From contig NTMA01000011.1 in assembly GCA_002917075.1 (NCBI GenBank), positions 496,001 through 560,000 of the forward strand: a stretch of 64,000 bases of DNA, written 5' to 3'. Positions 1-13,263 of this stretch are shown here, piece after piece. The position numbers were made by a program, and so were the translations under genes. This DNA is from Hawksworthiomyces lignivorus (lineage: Eukaryota > Ascomycota > Sordariomycetes > Ophiostomatales > Ophiostomataceae). Position 1 is the first letter of the stretch; each line of letters begins with the position of its first letter. The notes under the pieces are model-generated. The model did no database searches, was not told the origin of the DNA, and worked only from the letters and a program-made list of their open reading frames with translations.

Positions 1-569
1 CCAAATTTGAGATTCTAGATTTCGAAAGTATGTCTTGTTTTCGTTGTATTCGTTTGTCGAAAGATTGTATTTGGTCGACCGTATCGACTTCTAAAACGAA
101 GCGTTATGTCGTTTGTGTTCACGTAAGTGTCAAATGTGATGGGAAGGGTATCGTGATGGGTTTTGGTAATGTTTTGTTTTTAGTAATTCTTTTTATTTTG
201 ATTTATTAATCGTTTGTTAGTTAAACGATGGTTTTTTGAGTTTCAAAAGTTGAATAATATGATTGAGGTCGTAGAATTGGTTTTGAAGATGGTTTATCGT
301 TATGTCGTTGAGGTCTTCGTTTGTGTCGTTCGTTTTCGAAAACAATGTCGTATTTATAAGATCAAACATTATAAAATATTTGAAAAGATATATGTTGAGA
401 TAGATGTAAAGGATGAAATGCGTTGACGGAAGAAGGAATAGATCGTAATATTAGTTGTAGAAGAAACGTAGATAATAGTAGAAATTACTAATGTCGATTT
501 TGATTAAAGTGTCATTTTTGAAGATGTTTTTAATATTTTTATAAGAGTTTTTAAAGTTTTTAAGTTTTT

Positions 570-1192
570 AATAGAATAATTTGTAGTTTTTAAATATTAT
601 ATTTTGTATTATAGTCTTTTTATTTAATCAAGTATTTATATTTGTATTTATATTCTTCTTCTTCGGTTGTCGGTTTCGGTCGATGTATAACAATTTTCTC
701 GATTTCGTATATTTCTTCGTTTGTATAATGGTTTATCTAATAATTTTATAATACTTCGAACTTTTCTTGTTTTAGGTTATTGGTTGGTTCTCAAATGTTT
801 TCTTTCTCCGAGTAGTCTTTTTATTTGATGAGATACTTAATCGTTCGATCTTCTCTTCTTTTGTGAGTCATAACGCGTTTTACTTTATAGTCCACTTCTT
901 CGATGACCTCTTTCGTGAATAACGATGTTTCGGAATTCGTGAGTTCTAATAGTGAGATGTAAAATATCGAGTATATTTGTGATTTTTTTGATAATTGTAG
1001 TTCGTAATTGACGTTTGATATTATTCGTTTAATCTCATAAGATTCGATTTTGTAGAAGTTTAGTTTTTCGTTTTGTCGTTTTGTTTGGATATTTTTGTAT
1101 TTTAGGTAGACTTTATCTCTCTTCTTCAAAATTGGTTCCTTAATTTTGTGTTTATTTATTTGGTGTTTTTGTCGTTGTTGTATTTTCTTCAA
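570..1192 (-). pseudogene. Integrase C-terminal domain with two chromodomain-like segments
   Basis: An open stretch of 123 codons (821-1192) contains the gypsy integrase C-terminal signature DKVYL-KNIKTKR and NYELQL-K--I---FY-SLLE, then an acidic linker and a chromodomain start. The first chromodomain motif reads YLIK*KDYSEKENI*EP (about 790-840), matching YLVKWKGY...NTWEP with Trp codons turned into stops. About 130 nt further on a second acidic EEIYEIEKIV-HR stretch and a second YLIK*KDY motif occur (600-720). In chromoviruses this domain targets integration to methylated-histone chromatin. Two in tandem is unusual, and a local duplication in this copy cannot be excluded. Confidence 0.75.
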
Positions 1193-1379
1193 TTCTTCTC
1201 GTAATTTTATATGAATTTCTCATATTATTTGTGTTATGTTGGTCGTTGTTGGTATATTGTTTGGTTATAAATAGTAGTTTATGCGTGGTTGGTAGTTGTA
1301 ATTAGTTTTAAATGATGTTTTTTTCGTATTTGAGTATATCGAACTATTATACGTAAGTTGTGTCATAAATAGTTATTTT

Positions 1380-1800
1380 ACTTAATCGTTTTGGTTTGTA
1401 TTCATAAATGTTTTTAGATATTCTTTTAGAGTTTAGTTTATTCTTTCGTTTTCTTCGTTGGTTTATAAATGAAACGTTATATTGAGTTTTTATTTAATTT
1501 ATAGTTGTTTTATTAGTTTGGTGATAAAGTTATTCGTGAAAGTGATTTCTTTATCGTTGGTGATGTTTTTTGAGAATTCGTGATTTGCGAAAATGTATTT
1601 TAAATAAAAATAAATCAGATCTTTCGACGAGTAACTTTTCTTAAATGGTAGAAAATAGATATATTTGATGAATCGATTATAAGTGACGAATATATTGTTA
1701 TATTTAGTTTCGGTGACGGGTTCTTTTGATAGAGGTAGTTTGACAATGAAGTCTTATATTATTGATTTTTAAGGTCTTTTTGAGATGAATAATGATTTTA
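1380..1800 (-). pseudogene. Degraded integrase catalytic core of the gypsy element
   Basis: Minus-strand translation gives a recognisable DDE integrase core. It shows a DFIVKLPLSK segment carrying the first Asp, a TNDKEITFTNNF segment carrying the second Asp (consensus SDR-T-FTS), and a TNEENERINQTL segment carrying the Glu (consensus TDGQTERVNQTLE). Stops replace Trp and other codons. Family knowledge identifies this as the strand-transfer domain that inserts element cDNA. The copy cannot be translated. Confidence 0.85.
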
Positions 1801-2859
1801 ATTTTTTATATAATTTGTGTTTTTTTCCGTTTTTAATTCTTTTGTATATATTATATTTTGTTATTATGTCTATAATGTCGTTGGTTTATTTTGTTGTGTC
1901 ATAGTTTTTTTTTAGTTTTATCGTTGTTTTGAATATTTCGAAGTGTCTTTTTGTGAGGTTTTCGTGGATTTTTCTTATAATCGTTCGTCTTTCTTCGAGA
2001 TCGAGTTTCTTTTTCATAGTCTTAATTGTAAGAGTTTCGTTTAGTTGTTGATCAAATATTTGTTTCGTGATTTCTTCGATGTCGTTATGATTACTTTTTT
2101 TGTTTAATGTATTAGTTTTTTCGTTTTTTTTTCTTTTTCGATATTTTATTCGTAAGTCAAATTCCGATAAAAATTGGATTTATTTGGTTTGTCGTTTATT
2201 TAATTTCTAATTATAAACGAAGTATGTAAGGTTTTTGTGGTTTGTAAAGACTTTGATCGAGTGTTTGGTTTTTTTTAAGTATATTTTTTATTTTTTTATA
2301 ATTTTTATTATTGTTATAAATTCTTTGTCATAGATTGGATATTGTTGTATTAGTTTATTAATTTTTTTTAAGAAGAATGTTACGAGATGTAATTTTTCGT
2401 CTTTGTCTTTTTGAGATAATTGTCTTTTTAGTATTCTTTTTGAAACGTCAATTTTCATTTCGTATAATTTCTTTAGATTGGTTTTTATTATAATTAGTTT
2501 TAACGTTATTTTTTTTTTAATTTCGTTAAATACTTTTTATTAAATTCGAGTTTAACTAAAGAGTATATCTTTTTTAGTCATATCTATTATGAATATAATA
2601 ATATCGTTGAATTTTTTAATAAACTTTCGATAAAATCTTATATATCTAACAAAGACTCGTATATCGATAACATTTTGGGGTATTAGTCATTTTAGTATTG
2701 TTTTGACCTTTTTAGGGTCTATTTTTATTTTTTTTGGTTTTAATATATATTTTAAAAACGTAATTTCTTAAACGTAGAATTTACATTTTTTGGTCTTGAT
2801 CAAGAAAAAGTGTTTCTTTATTTTTGATAACATTTGATATACGTGTTTTTGATGTTCTT

Positions 2860-3080
2860 TTAATGTTTTTGAGTATATTAATACATCGTCTAAATAGATT
2901 ATTACGAATATATCTAAATATTCTTTGAGTACATCGTTAATCAATTCTTAAAACGACGTTGGTGTATTGGTTAGTTCGAATAATATGACTAAAAACTCGT
3001 AATATCCATATTTGGTACGAAAGGTCGTTTTCTATTCTTCGTCTTTTGTGATTCTGATGAGGTTATACGTTTCTCTTAAG
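2860..3080 (-). pseudogene. Degraded reverse transcriptase core (YLDD) of the gypsy element
   Basis: The minus strand reads IFVIIYLDDVLIYS at about 2870-2911, the classic catalytic motif of Ty3/gypsy reverse transcriptase, with both catalytic Asp codons intact (2885-2890). Upstream in element order, the block that normally reads as FRT-YG--E--VMPFGLTNAP is recognisable, with Gly to Glu and Ala to Thr changes and a stop in place of a Trp, all G to A on the coding strand. Catalytic residues survive by chance, but the frame is broken. Confidence 0.9.
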
Positions 3081-5118
3081 TCGATTTTTGTAAACTATTT
3101 TGTTTTTTGTAATCGATCTCGTACTTTGTTTATGATAGATAACGGATATCGATTCTTAATAATTATCTCGTTTAGTTGTCGGTAGTCTATATAGAGTCTT
3201 AATTCGTCATTTTTCTTTGATACGAAGAAGATTAGTGTTTTTGTGAGTGATTGTGAAGGTCTGATATATCTTTTCGTTAGGTTTTCGTTTAGTCATTTTC
3301 TTAAAGTTGTGAGTTTGTTTTTGTTTAGAGAGTATATCTTTTGAAAATTTAATATCGTTTTTTTTCGTAGTGGAATTTTGTGGTCGTAGGATTTATGTTG
3401 TGATAGTCTTGTTTTTAGTTCGTGTCTTTATAGTTCTTTATACTTATGGTATTATTTTGGTACGTAACGGATTTCGTCTTGTTCTTTTTTTGTTAATGTA
3501 TCTAAAGTTTTGATAATTGTTCTTTGAACTCTTATATCTTGAAAATCTATTTAGTTAGTGGTTTAGTTGATTGTAGAGTTCTTTTTTCTTAGTTACGGAA
3601 GTCTTAATATGACTTTTATATTTTTTAGGTTTATAATGTCGAATGTAATCGTTATATTTCTGTTTAACATTTTCATAATAATCGTTAGTGTTTTTCGTTT
3701 TATTAGATTATCGTCGTAGTTTGTTCTTTTTCTCTCGAAGTTTCTTATAAAATAAAGTTCTTTCTTTTCTTGTTAAAAAATCGGTCTTTTTCTATGATTT
3801 ACGTATCTTAATGCGATATAATTTTCTTCGACGTTTGAGTCGATTACGATGTTAAAGTGTCGTTTATTGATGATGATAAATATGACTAATTGTTTTTTTT
3901 TGAAATTAATGTTTCTTAGAACTTTGTCTTAGTCAGACTTGTATCGTCGTTTTATTGTAATGAATCAGATTCGTTTTTTGTTTGTTTTGTCTTTCGTTGT
4001 TCTCGTTGAGTTTTAGTTCTTTTCTGTCATTTTTTTTCTCTTTTTTTGTTCGTTTTTATTCGTTTGAGTCGAGATTTTCTTTTTCATTAATATTTAATGT
4101 TGATATGAATCGGTGGTCTTATATCGTAATTGACGATGTAAGATCGTTATGAGTTTATATTATCGTCGAAGTTGTACGTAACTTTATTTTCGAAGTCGGA
4201 GTGGTTTTTGGATTATGGTCGGAACGATCTTTCGTAATATTGGATTATTTGTTTTTTGGTTTGTTTTTTATATTATATCAAAGTTTTATAAAGTATATAT
4301 ATTTTGTATATTGGTTTTTTGTAGTTAAATTATAAAACATTTTGATTATAGTTTTTAATAGTATTATTTTTTTCGTATAATTTATTAATTTCTTGGTTTT
4401 ACTTGAATAACTCGTTGGTGTTTACTTTTTCTTCGTTGATGTATGATCGATAGATAGTCTTTGTTTTTTCGAATGTTTTCTTTTCGAATAAAAAAACGTT
4501 TTTTCGTTTGTATTGAAATTTCATTTTTGATATTATTATCTTTGAGTTATAATTTTATTTATTTTCGTTTTTGGTAATTATAATGATTTCTTTCGGGATA
4601 TTCTTTCAATTTTATTATATTTCTTGTTTTTTCTATATATACGTAGATTTCGTGTCATGAATCGGACATAATTGGAATCGTTCGTCGTTAATGTCGTATA
4701 AACATTTTTACTCGGGTCAAGTTTTTAGTTCTAGAAACTTATCGTATTAATATATATAATATTTATATTTTTTATATTAAATTTAATATAATATTTTATA
4801 TTCTTCTTTTTTTAGTTTAATAAGTATGATATTTGATTCGGAGTCTTTTTTTGTATTTACTTCTTTTAAGTTCGCGCGATTTTCGGGGTTTATTTCTTCA
4901 AACATTTTCATGGTTTTTTCGGATATCGTTGACTTATGTCGTATTATTTTGATAATTCGAGTTTGGGGGTATTATTTAGTTTCGTCTTTGTCATTTCGAT
5001 ACGTTATGTAGTTGTCGTCGTAATATATTGTCTAACTTATTAGGTTATGATTAGAGTCTGTTTGTATTTGAATAATCTTTTTGGATTCGGGAATTTTTTA
5101 AGTGTTCTTTTTCTTTGA

Positions 5119-5163
5119 CTTGTATTTTTTAGTTAGATGTTTTGTTTTGTCGTAGTTATAACA
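5119..5163 (-). pseudogene. Degraded Gag zinc knuckle of the gypsy element
   Basis: Translated on the minus strand this reads CYNYDKTKHLTKKY, aligning with the retroviral-type CX2CX4HX4C knuckle. The first Cys and the His remain, while the second and third Cys positions are Tyr, each explained by a single G to A change (TGY to TAY). The knuckle normally binds the element's RNA in the particle, so this copy could not. Confidence 0.75.
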
Positions 5164-6139
5164 TTTACGTGTTTCTTTTTTGACTTCTTGGATGATTTGG
5201 TTTAATTGTATGAGGTTTTTGTATTGTTTGGGTTTGTTTTCCTTTTTTTTGTGATAGTCGTTTCGATACGTTTCTTTTTTTTTTTATATTTGTTCGTATA
5301 ATCGTTTATTGATTCGTACTATTATTGTTATATAGTTTGTTAAATCATTTGATCGATTTATTTTGTTGATTTTGTTCTTGATGAGTTTCTTTAGACCTCG
5401 ATAAAATTATATTATTGTAGATTCGTCGTTTTAGTTTATTATCGTCATAAGACGTCTAAATTCGTTAACGTATTGTGATATTAATTCGAGTTGTCTGAAT
5501 TTGAATAGTTTTTTTTCGTTTTTTTGGTCGATATTCGAGTCTTTGAAGGTTTTCTTGAGTTTATTCACGAAATTGTCGTAATTTTCGAATATTTCTTTTG
5601 TGTCTTTTATTATATCGTCTGGGTTTGTTTTGTTATCTAAGAAATTCGTGAGGTAGGGTTTTGTCCATATCGTCGCGGGTCTTTTTAGGTAATTTATGAT
5701 GATAAATACTTTGTTAGACTCTTCGGTTGATATATTAATCGATTGATGTGTTAAGTATAGACGTGATTACGTGAGAAAGGCTCTCAAATTGGTCTAGGTA
5801 TCGTCGAACTTGTCAAACGTATTGACTTTTAACGAGTCACGTGTCGATTCTCGTTGAACAATGAGGTTTTCGAGATATGTAGTCTTGTTTGTTCTTATAA
5901 CGACCTTGTTGTCCAAGACGACTTTCTCGGATTCGAGTTGTTTGATTTTTCGTTACAAGACTAATATGTCTTGTTGGATGAAGATAGATGACGTGACTGA
6001 AGTGACTGGAGCTCCCGAAGAGTTTGTAATAGTTTGTTTTCCCGACATAGTGTTAAGATATTGTCCAGTTGATACATTGTTAGGTCTGAACAAGAGTCGT
6101 TATTATTGTTACAAAACTACAATAAACAATGTATAGAGT

Positions 6140-9100
6140 AATCAAGTCTAACGTTTATGTTCTAAGTAAGAACTACGTAATATATCAATATATACAATAA
6201 AGACACTGAATGATAGAGAAGTGTTTTGTGTAAGTCTCAAGATTCAAACAAACGATAACGACTAGATCGTTACCGTAAACTATCTAAGTTATCTAGATAG
6301 GAAATGTGTAGTTATATAGATGTACAGTTTCATTCGTACTTCATACCTGAACTTCATACCCTATATGAAGTTCATTCTTGTTTCATACCTAAACTTCATT
6401 CCTCGTATAAAGTTTAGTCATGTGATTCTCCTGGTATAATATTCCTACTAATATCTAAGTCTGTGTGGTACTTTTGCCTATTCTAGTATATTACTGGTGC
6501 TAGTCCTTTATGGTGTTATCTTTGCCAATATATTAGTACAGTCGTTCTGCCACACTTTACCGCCTTTCCCTTAAGGTCTCAATTTAGGTCCTTACGTCCT
6601 ATTTCGTAACATGAGAGTAATATAGTTTACGTATATACGATAAGATTGATTAGAGTTTGTATTTTTAGTTTTTTTTACGAGGGTCATAAAGTATATAGAT
6701 ATACCAAACGACGTATATATAAAAGAAAAGAGACAATTTATATTATATTATAACGAAAATATATTATATAAGACGTATATATTAGACGAATACGTCTTCT
6801 TCTAGTCTCTTAATTTCATCTCGAAGTTGTTTTTGTCTTTAAAGAAGATCCCTTTGTTTAATCATTCGTTGAATTGTTTGGTTATCTTTATTCATATATA
6901 TTATATACTCAATATAGATCGTCAAATTTGATGTAGTACTTCGTTTTCGTTTTTGTATAAATAATAATAAAATAGTAATTAATGATATTGATGAACTTGA
7001 TAATTCGTTGTATATAGACTCGTTCATTAATATAATAAAAAATGAACCGTTGTTATATATACTTGATATATAATTCGTCGATACAACTAACGTGTCTAAA
7101 TGAACTTTTGATTTTTCAGACCGTTTGATACTACAGAGGTGACGGTTTTGTGTTGAAGTGTCTCGATACATAGTACGTAGAGTCTCTTCCTTTAGTGTAA
7201 TACTTTGATCCTTTTTTTCAACATAAATTCGAAGTCTAGATTTTATTTATTAGTATTTAGTCTATATATATACAAAGTATGATGAACATATACTTAATAA
7301 CAATAACGATAAATAATAGATTTCTTCCAACTTCGTAGTTATTTTCGAAATGAAAAGTCTTTATTATATTCGTAGTTTTTGTGATAAATGTACGATATAT
7401 ATCAGACACACGCGATTCAGATACGAATAATGTTACGATTATCTAAGGTGATTTTTTTCCTTTAAAGAAGTCTTTAAGGTCAAGGTATATTTTATATATA
7501 CTTTCGACCTCTTTGAGATATTCTTTATTTAACGACAAATTTCATAAACGATTAACCCAATTTTGAGTCGAATGTGATTTGTGTTTTTTGTTGAATATAC
7601 GTTTAACATATATGTGACAAAAGATAAACATATATTGTAAATATAGTTTTCATAAATATCGAGAGTATAATGATTGAAGATATATTTCGAATTCTAATAT
7701 ATTAATACGTATTTGAATATATTGATACTTTATAAAGAACATATCTTTGGTTTGTGTTAGGTTTATGTTAATTATAAGTGTTTGAATATTTATTAGATTA
7801 TTTATATAGTATTATTTGATTGATGTATTAAAAGTATTTTGTAAAACATTAAAAATATTTCGATATAAGATTTTATAACCTTCGACATCTATTACGTTCG
7901 TAAATGTATATACGTAACAATCAAGATTTATATTATTAATATAATGACAATATATACAATATATATAAATTATTTATATTAAATATCTTCATTATATAAA
8001 ATAATAAAAAATAAATTAATTTGACTTTTTACTATTTTGAAAGATAAATCTATTTGTAAACATATAACCTTTGTAAATCGTATAACTATAATATATGTAC
8101 AATATATAATAGTCCATTGACTATTAGTTAAATGGACGATTTTTCGAATCTATTATTATGTAGTAAGTTGTAAAAGTTGAACTTTATACAATCGTTGTAT
8201 ACCTAAGTTTATCATTAATATATACAAACCATAATATATAAAATAACAACATATCAACGAAATAACATTCATCTAAAAATTCAAAAAGTCGTTGTTTTTG
8301 TATAAGAAAGACTAATCGGTCTTATAATTGAAAACTTTGTTGTAAATGTCGAAACACATTATCATCATACGTACGATAAATTTGTTCGAATTTAGTAAAT
8401 AACAAAAACCGACTTATTATATCATTAGTATATATATATCATATATACAACATTTATATAATATACGTATAGTTTATATAATTGACTAAAGTTTTTGTAC
8501 AACATTTTTAATATCATTTAAAAGTTAAAGAGATAATCGAATAAACGTTGAAAAATAATATATATAATTATCACGACAAACGATTATAAAATAACTAAAT
8601 TATGTAATATTATATAATATATAAATATCATATAAAATACTACATTTATATTTTCTGACTAATATACAACCAACAATATAATCATAATTTATATAACTAC
8701 TTAATATATACATATTATATTATACTCAATATAAAAATTCCAATTTACTACAATGTCTTTTTCGAGAATTTCAATAATCGATTTATATATAAATGTCTTA
8801 TATATTATATATATCTAATATATATAACGTTTATAAATAATCAATGTCAAATTATATCATTGATTTTTATAACAATTTATATATATACCATTTTTTTACA
8901 TTAGAATATCTTATATAATCAATATATATTTATTATATATAATTAATCTATATATAAGTTATATTATTTATATATCTTTACCTCATCGAATTCGAAGACT
9001 TCGAAGTTTTGATTATGACAAACACTTATATTATTAAATATTGTACAAGACGTAGATCTTAAATCCCAAAATCTTTTATAAATATAAAAATATCTATAAT

Positions 9101-10230
9101 GTTAGTAAAATATTTTATATATAATCAAAGAATATATATATTAAATCATAAAGTTTTTAAGTTTTTCTTTTATACTTTTTGTTATCTTTATTTAACAATA
9201 CTTTTTTTGTAATTGTAAAATTGTATTAAGTTAAACTTTATCATATACTTTACAAGAAATAATAATATATTTGTCTACTAAACTACAAATTTAAACGTTT
9301 TGACATTAATACTATATATAAAAAACAAAAGTCTTTTTATTATATATTTATTAAACTATAATCAAAATATATTTTCAACATATATATAATATATATATAT
9401 TTAAAACAAACTAATATAACTTTTGTGAATTTAGACGTTTATACTTTTTTTAAACGAGAAATGTCAAATTAAATCTAAATATATACTTAATATATATTAT
9501 AATATATAAATAGAATATTTTCTTATCTAACTTTGAATAATTTAAAATTCATTTCGTATTTTTTCGTTATTCAATATTACGTATATATCTAAAGATTACT
9601 AAAAATGAATATATATAACAACTCCTCGTTTATTAATATAAAGATAATTAAGTATAATCTATAAGTCTCTTGTTTCAAAAATAATAACTAAGTATCTTTT
9701 GTCTTTAATAATACATAAGTCGTATAACCCTACGTCTCTTTATACATATACATTAACTATACACTATATACACAAAGAAAAAGATGAACATATTATATCT
9801 AGACTTTTATATGAGTTCTCTTCATCTGTTTTGATTTCCTAAATCACGTCGTTGTTTAGTTATTACATCACTACTACATTTACGTCATTATCACGAGACA
9901 TATACACCATTGGTACGGTCGGTGTGTTTGGAAGAATAACTTCATCGTTATCTTCGTTTTCATCCGAAGTAGTTAAAACGTTATTGTTTTCTGACATATT
10001 GACCACGGCTGCTCAACATATACTTAGAAACAACGGAAAGCTACGAAATATATTTATAAAAAAAAAAAACGGTGAGGCTAAGTTAAACTTAGTCACCACA
10101 ATAGGCCGACAAACCACTATGTCTATAAACGATACGAAGACTGTGTAATAGCACTGTGCACCCTACTGCAGAGTCTGACTACCTTGACTGATTTTTGCTT
10201 TTATTGCATATAGTCATAGGAGATTTTATG
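6140..10230. other. AT-rich RIP-type block without recognisable genes
   Basis: This stretch is dominated by TA-repeats and short AT words. It holds short direct repeats of a TTCATACCTRAACTTCAT-like word at 6330-6420, where base composition is less extreme and where the 5' LTR of the gypsy element would be expected. Between about 7.5 and 9.8 kb the plus strand has very little G (line 8401-8460: A28 C8 G2 T22), the reverse of the gypsy segment. A short open minus-strand stretch (9860-9990) begins MSENNNVLTTSDENEDNDEV and may be the start of a dead transposase or gene, but I cannot assign it. Composition returns towards normal at about 10.0 kb. Confidence 0.6.
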
Positions 10231-10239
10231 AAGTTATTG

Positions 10240-12004
10240 AAGTGTATTTACAGTGCGTCCCACTATTTCGTTTTTCAGTTTTACCCCCCTACCAACTTTT
10301 TTTACCCCCCTGCCAGCTAAGACCTCTTTCGGGAGGTGCTATGAACAAACCAATGGGGCAGCCTGTTTCATCTTTCGATCAGTGGAAACCAGTCAATAAG
10401 CTGCATTTCCGAAAGCGAGCTCGTGGCCACAGTTTTCTAGTTTGGGAACCAGGGTGGCATTGGCATCGCTCACAGGAGAACAGTACAAATCATGACTCCA
10501 TACGAGTACGTACTTTAGTCTCCTGGCCCTTGCACCATCACTTCAATACGGCGAGCTCGGAATAATAGGAGTAAATTTAAGTAAACACTACCCTCATCAG
10601 TTCAGAGTTAAGTCTGACCAGCGAATTATCTATTCGAATATATGTAAGTAAAAGAGATAAAACTGTAATATGGAACATGCGTTGTGGCCACCATAATCGG
10701 TGGCTACCCTGATTAGGAAATGTGGTGTCTGAAAGCTCGTCTTTGATTGGCCCCGCCCATGTAGCCTCATTGACGACAGCATATAAATACAGTTCTTCTT
10801 TCTCGACGTCTCTCTTTTGTTGTTCTCTTGACTTCTTTCCCTTCTTTTCAATTTCTTCTTTTCGTCGCCTTTTTATCACAATACTTAGATCCTTTTCTTA
10901 GACCTTTGTCTTTGTCGTCATCGTCTCCTGGCTTTTTTTTCTATAGTTGTCTACGAAGATCCTTCGTGTTGTCCCTTTCTCCCTTCTCCCTATTCATTAT
11001 ACTCATCCTCTAATGTTGTTTCTTTAATATGTTTTTTTTTTCACTGTTTGCTTTGGAACATCCCTACCCTTGCTCTTTACACTCTTTTCTTCACGATACC
11101 AAACCTATTCTTATAACATTTTATATTAATTTTGTTGCCTTTTTAACACTTAGCCGTGTTCTTCTTCGTCTATAAGGTACACTTTACATTTCATTGGTAC
11201 AGCTTCTACGCCTTGTCTAAGCTGTTATAAAATCAATCATAAGAACTAACGGTATAGTTAGTATAACGATATCAAGAGGCCTCCACCTCTTCGCCCTCTC
11301 TTTCCACGGCTCAGTTATAGGATTTCCGTCGACGCAATATGTACCTGCTTAGAACGAGGCTGCACACTCCTCGACTCAACCTAACCAACAAAACCACCTC
11401 AACTATCACAACCAAAAGAGCTCATGACAATAACCTACGCAACGGTGTGCAACGCTCCTGTAGGAGCGTCGACAACGGCTACGTTGACTTCTTTCTGTTG
11501 TGAAGTGCGGTGGCCTTGTGGCCGGGTCGGCTTAAGGCTTGCACCTTACGGGTAAGTAATATCTCGATGAATTCTTAACCAAATTGAATAAAATTAGGCT
11601 TGCTTGATTGCTTCACGCCTGATCAGGAAAAATATCCTACAGTTAGTTAGTTTGGTTAATCTGATTATATTATATAAGCTCCCTTACTCCCGTAAGTGCC
11701 CATTGCGTGCGATGTAGAAATCTATATACGTTGGTTTTCTTTTTCACACCATTTTGTCTTATACTTCTACCAATTTCGATGTCTTTTAATCATCAAGTGA
11801 CTACTTACAAAGTGTTGTACTACGTGCCTTGCTTCTAAATCCGTGAAATATTTTCGATTGGCTTCAGGTTTAGTGACATAGCTGACCTCCCAGTTGAATA
11901 TATATGGCCTTTAATACGAATTGCATTGTAAGTCCTTTCTTTGTTGTAGCAGGTCATGAGCTCTGCTATATCCCCAACATGAGCACCTTTCTACTCCTCA
12001 ACTA
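10240..12004. other. Gene-free transition region with LTR-promoter-like relic
   Basis: No convincing gene. At 10281-10318 a word of the form TTTACCCCCCTRCCARCT occurs twice in tandem. At 10780-10870 a TATA-like CATATAAAT is followed by a long CT-rich tract, an arrangement seen in fungal LTR promoters and repeated in inverse orientation near 18.97 kb. The remainder is unassigned. Short open frames here have no start context, intron signals or recognisable domains. Confidence 0.4.
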
Positions 12005-13263
12005 TTAGGGAATGTCTGCAATAGCCTCACCAATAGCGTTTTCCAGGCTCACCCAACCAAGCCGACCAAAAAACGACTTGAGGAGTTGTTCTGCTCTGTC
12101 CTTTGGTACTACTACGCTGTAGTCGCGGCCCTCATTCGGCGGGGGGTCTGGAAAGGCTGTATTGGGACGCAGTCTGCGCAAGATCGTAATAATATCTGTC
12201 CAGTTGAAGTCTCCGGCAAATCCAAATATGCGCTCATCTTTGACGGAGACATCGAGCAAGCCAATCGCGTGCAGTCGGGCTACATCGGCCACGCTCACAT
12301 AGTATTCTAGGATTACATTAGCGTTTGAACCCTGCTAAGGCTACGTCTAGTATTCTCGCACCTGGAGGGAAGAGAAAAGCAAGAGAGGTGTCTCCTTTGA
12401 ATAAATTGCGGATAAATCCTGCGGTTGATGCGGTTTGTTTCTCGGGAACTAAAACGGTGCCGATCTGCTTGAGGTCAGCACCAAGCATCGTAGAGCGATA
12501 TTGAGCCGAATGCTTACACAATAGTTGGGCAACACGGAATTGAAAACAAAGTCGGGCTTGCTTTCTGCTACCCACTTCCAGGCAGTACGCTCGCCTTCCG
12601 TCTTGGACGCCGAATAAATGGCCAATGGCTTTATTGACTCTGGTGTGTTTTTATCCCATGCGAGAGCCACGGCCTCGTCGTTCCAGCTATCTATATCTCA
12701 GTTAGCAGCTTGTGCGAAAAATGGTGAAGTTGTGAATGCCCCGAGCCGGCACTTACTCTCATCGATCGTTATCCCCTTGACGTTCGGTTTCGGAACGGCC
12801 GTAGCAGAGGACGATGAGGTGAGAACAAAGCGTTTGACGGTCTTGTGCTTGTTGGCACTGGCGAGGATATTCACGGTCGCCTGCTGAACTTTCGGAATCA
12901 CTGCACTCGGGTCCGAGCTCAGGCTGACGTCACTCGCCTTCCAACCGCAAATGGGTTAACATATTAGCAGGTAACGAGACGATAGTGGCTGCAACATACC
13001 ACGTGTACGACCCCGGCCACTCCTTCCAGAGCGGCATCAAACGCATCCTCTTTCTCTATCACCGGCACAACGACGCTGTGGTACATGCCGTCGCCGTACT
13101 TTTGCCCAAAGAATGTGTCCAGCCAGGGCTTACTCTCTCGGACGCTGCCTCGAACGTGGAAACCCAAGCCTAGGAGGGTATCCACAATGTGGGATGCAAC
13201 AAAGCCATTAGCTCCCGTAACAAGAATTAGCGAGCCAACGGGAATAGCGTATGTTGGTGCCAT
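12005..13263 (-). CDS. NAD(P)-dependent extended SDR (dihydroflavonol reductase/aldehyde reductase-like)
   Basis: Five exons (13263-13000, 12937-12757, 12690-12518, 12464-12362, 12306-12005) join to an open frame of 340 codons plus stop. The protein opens with a Rossmann nucleotide-binding motif (VTGANGFVASHIVD, about residues 14-27), has the SDR catalytic Tyr-Lys pair in YSASKTEGERTAW and a preceding LTSSSSA serine block. This is the GRE2/cinnamoyl-CoA reductase-like branch of extended SDRs, which reduce aldehydes or ketones with NADPH in the cytosol. Length is normal for the family (about 340 aa) and all key residues are present, so the gene appears intact. It lies alone between repeats, and the substrate cannot be told. 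A role in secondary metabolism is possible but unproven. Confidence 0.88.

Larger units (their letters stand above)
550..6050 (-). mobile_element. RIP-degraded Ty3/gypsy (chromovirus-type) retrotransposon, internal region
   Basis: A dead LTR retrotransposon reads right to left on the minus strand. Conceptual translation through many stops shows, in element order, a Gag core (about 5.55-6.0 kb), a CCHC-type zinc knuckle (5119-5163), a reverse transcriptase with a YLDD box (2885-2896), an integrase core (about 1.38-1.8 kb), an integrase C-terminal domain (950-1192) and chromodomain-like segments (570-915). Nearly every departure from the family consensus is a coding-strand G to A change: Trp to stop, Gly to Asp or Glu, Ala to Thr, Cys to Tyr. 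This is typical of RIP and rules out a functional product. I could not find LTRs: the 5' LTR should lie to the right of 6.1 kb and the 3' LTR left of about 0.5 kb or outside the window. The domain order (integrase last, chromodomain at its end) places it with chromoviruses. Confidence 0.9.

Noticed and set aside
5861..6136. Plus-strand secreted protein (MRFSRYVVLFVLITTLL...)
   Set aside because: The minus strand of the same segment reads as the retrotransposon Gag start (coiled QLESEKVVLDNKVV), which explains the open frame.
10249..10270. Terminal inverted repeat of a DNA transposon (ACAGTGCGTCCCAC)
   Set aside because: It resembles a Tc1/mariner-type end, but no matching inverted copy was found in the window.
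10242..10565. 107-codon open frame after the AT-rich block
   Set aside because: It starts inside a tandem C-rich repeat and encodes no recognisable sequence.
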